DNA of 64,000 nucleotides from Capnocytophaga felis (GTDB lineage Bacteria; Bacteroidota; Bacteroidia; Flavobacteriales; Flavobacteriaceae): NCBI RefSeq assembly GCF_009684755.1, contig NZ_BLBC01000005.1, positions 248,001 to 312,000 of the forward strand, read 5' to 3'. Shown piece by piece: positions 61,421 to 64,000 of this stretch (position 1 is its first letter; each line of letters starts with the position of its first letter). The notes under the pieces were generated by a model. It saw only the letters and a program-made list of their open reading frames with translations, ran no database searches and was not told where the DNA came from. The position numbers and the translations under genes were made by a program.

Positions 61421-61796
61421 GAAAAATGTAGTTTTTTTCTTACTTTCAATAGTCGGTAATTTTTCGACAATTTTAGGTTATCGGTTGGTTTTTACTTGGT
61501 TTTTGATTGCTTGCTTTTTGTCTTTTGGGGGGCGGTAAAGTAGTAACTGATGGGGTTTTTCATAATTTTATGGAATACCAAAAACTTTAAACATCGAATT
61601 TAAGGCGGTTTTTAGGTGTTTTTTTTTAACTTTATTTGTGTTTAAGTAGGTTTGTATATCTGATGTGTTTTTGTGCGGTTTTTACCTGTTAAAAATCATT
61701 TTCTAAGGGTCAATGTTTAAAACCCAATGTTAGGGGCTGTTTTTTCGGGGTTTCTTTGCTTCGGGTGGGTGTTTATAACCTCAACGGCAAAAACAC
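61421..61796. other. Noncoding region between Rep and the small-gene unit; candidate origin
   Basis: About 375 bp with no gene, rich in GGTTTTT and GGGG tracts. Two look-alike blocks, GGCGGTTTTTAGGTGT and TGCGGTTTTTACCTGT, lie about 60 bp apart. In rolling-circle replicons and filamentous phages the origin often sits in such a gap near rep; here that is inference only. Confidence 0.35.
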
Positions 61797-61864
61797 AAAA
61801 AAACGCCCTTTGTGTTCGTTTGGAGGCGTTTTGTAGAGTTTTACTCTTTTTTGAGTGAAACTTT
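61797..61864 (-). terminator. Double hairpin after the Rep gene
   Basis: Two hairpins: AGTTTTACTC/GAGTGAAACT (61837-61846 with 61853-61862) and then AAAACGCC/GGCGTTTT (61800-61807 with 61825-61832) with a T-run on the minus strand. Confidence 0.65.
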
Positions 61865-61883
61865 GTTTTTGGTTCTTGAAATT

Positions 61884-63329
61884 TCAAAACAACTCAAGTT
61901 GGTTTTTGAAATATTTCTGCAAAGGCGGTTTTTTCGACTTTTTGCCTCTGTTCGGGTTGTTGTATAAATTCCGGACTTGCTTACACAAGTGCATTATGAT
62001 ATTTTTTTCCCGAACGGGTTTATAACCTGTTCGAGGCAAAAGGTACGAACAAAGCAAAATATATCTTTCGGGGTCGTGTTCTTTCAAATACAAAAAAGTT
62101 GCCGTCCGGATGTACTTCGCCCCCTCATTTTCGTGGGTCAATTCAACCCCCGTAACAGGACAAGTTTTTTTCACTTTTTCAACCCCGTTTTTTGGCAAAT
62201 TTTCTACCTCGTTTTTTTTGCTTTCTTTGTCCTCAAAAATCAATGTTTTTTTATCCCTTTTTTCTTCATCTTCCAAACTCATTTTTTCAGAACTTAAAAC
62301 TTCCATTTTTTCAAGGTCTAAATTTTCGATGTTACAATCTTCCCGTTTACTTAAAGGGTAATTTTGTAACATAACCCCATTTTTGTTTGTATTTTCAGGG
62401 TCGGTAATTTTGTAACATTTCGGAGTGATTTTATTGTTAAAAATCGCCTCTTTTTCGTGGTGCATTTTTCGTATAATTTGCCCCTTTTGATTGTCCGAAA
62501 AAGTCGTGTTTAATTCCTCTAAAAACTCCTTTGCTCGTTGTACTTGTACACGGGTCATTTTTTGCCAAAATGCGGGGTTTCGCAGTTCGTTTAATCGTAT
62601 CAAATCTTTTTCCGTAAGTTCGTTTGCCCGCAGTGAATTATCAATATTAACCACTTTTTCAAATTCCGATGTAAGTACTTCAAAGGCTTTTTCCAGGTTG
62701 TCAGTGCTGAGGTCTGCCAGTGTGTGTATGGGTACTCCTGCGTTATGCAGTTTTTGCATTTTTATTACTTTAACCTCAACCCTTACCACTTCATCATATA
62801 ACCCATACTGTTTGCCTTTGTTGTATAGTTTCAAATAGTATTGACTATATCCGAACTCGAAGTAATTGCGTCCGTGTTTGATAGTTGGGGCAAAGTTATT
62901 GCGGTGTGCTTGAATGCCTTGCAAAAAATCAAAAGCACTAAACGGAATAACATTGTTTAGTCCTATTTCAATATTTTGAAGCACGCAACCGCCCGCCTGG
63001 ACATTCAATAACTTGCAAAGGTGTTTAATAACATTCTCTACTTCCGAAAGTGTAAAACGGTCTCCGTTGAAGCCGTTGTACTTTGCCGTCCACTCAGGAC
63101 GTGTATTTCCGATAAGTTCGTTATGTAGTTTATGAATACTACCTTTGAGGATAAAACCCCCATTATAGGGCTTTAATCGCATATTGTGGTATTTGTACAC
63201 TTCTTTCACTACTTCGCCCGTATATGGGTCGGTTTCCTGCTCCACGTATAGGAATGCTCCACTTGTCAAAATCCGATGCAGTTTGTCGTTATCGGGGTAT
63301 GATACGGATATTTTTATAAAATCTACCAT
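61884..63329 (-). CDS. Rolling-circle type replication initiation protein (phage/plasmid Rep)
   Basis: A 481-residue protein starting MVDFIKISVSYPDNDKLHRI. Residues about 120-215 hold the Rep_trans/Phage_CRI-like core: NIEIGLNNVIPFSAFDFLQG, YFEFGYSQYYLKLYNKGKQY and VVRVEVKVIKMQKL, the pattern of filamentous-phage gpII/RstA and pT181-type Rep. The last 100 residues are a separate basic region (CPVTGVELTHENEGAKYIRT and NLYNNPNRGKKSKKPP). The linker is Glu/Lys-rich. I infer nicking at a double-strand origin; the catalytic tyrosine cannot be assigned. Relaxase of the MobT type is the main alternative. Confidence 0.72.
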   Translation of the reverse strand: MVDFIKISVSYPDNDKLHRILTSGAFLYVEQETDPYTGEVVKEVYKYHNMRLKPYNGGFILKGSIHKLHNELIGNTRPEWTAKYNGFNGDRFTLSEVENVIKHLCKLLNVQAGGCVLQNIEIGLNNVIPFSAFDFLQGIQAHRNNFAPTIKHGRNYFEFGYSQYYLKLYNKGKQYGLYDEVVRVEVKVIKMQKLHNAGVPIHTLADLSTDNLEKAFEVLTSEFEKVVNIDNSLRANELTEKDLIRLNELRNPAFWQKMTRVQVQRAKEFLEELNTTFSDNQKGQIIRKMHHEKEAIFNNKITPKCYKITDPENTNKNGVMLQNYPLSKREDCNIENLDLEKMEVLSSEKMSLEDEEKRDKKTLIFEDKESKKNEVENLPKNGVEKVKKTCPVTGVELTHENEGAKYIRTATFLYLKEHDPERYILLCSYLLPRTGYKPVREKNIIMHLCKQVRNLYNNPNRGKKSKKPPLQKYFKNQLELF

Positions 63330-63352
63330 ATTTTCAAGGTTTTAACTTTAAA

Positions 63353-63811
63353 CTACTGCAAACCGAAGTATCTTTTTATTTCGACTGAAATCATAGCAAT
63401 TGCTAACGTTACGTCCATCGGGTAATAATTCGGATACTCTACTATTGCTAATTTGGTGCGGTCGGTATTGAATACAAAAAATAACAACGTATGTTTTTTG
63501 TAACGTCCGTAATGGTCTTTGCTCGATATATCCCCGTAATATATTTGCGGGTGTGCGGTTCTGAAAAGCCCCGTCAGTACTTCGCCCCATTTGGCACGTG
63601 TGCCGTCGGGTTTGCGGGGTGCGGGTTTGTACCAAAAGGCAACATTTTCCGACTTGTTGAAATTTCGTTGTACGGATATATTAGCAAAGTCCAAAATGTA
63701 CCGACTATTTGCGGTTTGGTGTATCTTTTCAAAGTGCGTTACTTCTTTGTACTTGTCTGATGTTTCGATTTTGGCAAACTGATGTATGTTTGCTCCGTTT
63801 AATGTTTCCAT
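63353..63811 (-). CDS. Hypothetical protein upstream of Rep in the mobile element
   Basis: A 152-residue soluble protein starting METLNGANIHQFAKIETSD. It looks beta-rich (SRYILDFANISVQRNF, NVAFWYKPAPRK, IYYGDISS, HTLLFFVFNTDRTKLAIVEY) with a closing helix (PMDVTLAIAMISVEIKRYF). It lies 24 bp before Rep on the same strand, so both form an operon. Filamentous phages and some plasmids carry a small single-stranded-DNA-binding or Rep-helper gene beside rep, which fits size and place. I do not recognise a family. Confidence 0.65.
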   Translation of the reverse strand: METLNGANIHQFAKIETSDKYKEVTHFEKIHQTANSRYILDFANISVQRNFNKSENVAFWYKPAPRKPDGTRAKWGEVLTGLFRTAHPQIYYGDISSKDHYGRYKKHTLLFFVFNTDRTKLAIVEYPNYYPMDVTLAIAMISVEIKRYFGLQ

Positions 63812-63888
63812 ATTGATATGTTTTTAATGTTTACTATTTGAGGTTCAACGTTTAAGGTTTGAAACTTTAAACTTTATACTTTTTTCCG

Positions 63889-63896
63889 TATCTTTG
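63889..63896 (+). promoter_or_regulatory. -7 element of the divergent small transcript
   Basis: TATCTTTG on the plus strand; T/A-rich DNA with CTTT at the -33 position but no exact TTTG. Divergent from the Rep operon. Confidence 0.5.
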
Positions 63897-63901
63897 CCAC
63901 G

Positions 63902-63957
63902 TTCGTACGCACAAAAACTTTTCTAAAACACTTGGGGGCTTTTGCCCTCTTTTTTTA
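63902..63957 (+). ncRNA. Candidate 55-60-nt small RNA, divergent from the Rep operon
   Basis: A TATCTTTG box at 63889-63896 and an intrinsic terminator (GGGGGC-TTTT-GCCCTC then seven T, 63936-63958) bracket about 55 nt with no coding frame. Start position is estimated from the box. It may be a regulator of the element or an attenuated leader of a gene beyond the window. Confidence 0.4.
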
Positions 63958-63958
63958 T
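63935..63958 (+). terminator. Intrinsic terminator near the window end
   Basis: GGGGGC pairs with GCCCTC (one G-T) around TTTT; seven T follow. Confidence 0.75.
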
Positions 63959-64000
63959 GTTTTGCTGTATCCCCCAATAACTTTTAATAACTGACTTTCG

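Overview
The window reads as chromosomal DNA of a low-GC Flavobacteriaceae bacterium, and Capnocytophaga or a close relative is my best guess. The evidence is AT-rich intergenic DNA, Bacteroidetes-type promoters (TTTG, 19-22 bp, TAnnTTTG) before many genes, weak Shine-Dalgarno sites, a type III glutamine synthetase, an S46 dipeptidyl-peptidase, long PruA and PpiD-like proteins, and flavobacterial families such as DUF1835, DUF4268 and probably DUF6261. Genus assignment is inference only. Positions 1-60,000 are mostly core genome. In order they hold: the end of a RecB-like nuclease gene, an ABC-F ATPase and an SGNH/MBOAT acetyltransfer pair (1-5,905); two minus-strand unknown genes, fhs, a nitronate monooxygenase-like gene, purC and a cysteine-less thioredoxin (6,032-11,745); DUF1835, a nucleoside phosphorylase, an NqrF-annotated small protein, apbE and mtnN (12,066-16,000); a DUF6261-like gene and pruA; mfd, a coiled-coil gene, zapA, a probable 6S-type RNA and rny (19,873-25,694). 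Then come a BaiN-type flavoprotein and an FNR/YD-repeat/ferredoxin operon; deoC-cvpA; a DPP11-type peptidase; a second DUF6261-like gene; a LOG/prohibitin-like operon; a PpiD-like chaperone, exonuclease III, a degenerate DksA-like gene, ileS, serS and glnN; three PepSY-like secreted proteins; an OFA transporter, tyrS, ruvX, a propeller lipoprotein, DUF4268 and argS; and two tRNA genes (Gly-GCC, Leu-UAA). After tRNA-Leu the character changes. From about 60,250 to the window end there are long noncoding stretches, C/G runs, tiny membrane-protein genes, an XRE regulator and a Rep protein of the rolling-circle/filamentous-phage type. This is best read as one end of an integrated replicon (inovirus-like prophage, plasmid or IME) beside tRNA-Leu. 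Its other end is outside the window. The most unusual observation is a recurring layout. Both DUF6261-like genes are preceded, at 174 and 193 bp, by five-copy arrays with an exact 41-bp period. Each unit has a conserved 10-13 bp dyad core, and the core sequence differs between the two arrays. A third gene, encoding a 102-residue coiled-coil protein, is preceded by six units of exactly 21 bp. These arrays are not CRISPR by unit size and look like helically phased binding sites or hairpin arrays. I know of no description of them. Other points are a nested inverted-repeat element, a promoter facing 400 bp of noncoding DNA, and a compact promoter-to-terminator small RNA candidate at the far end.
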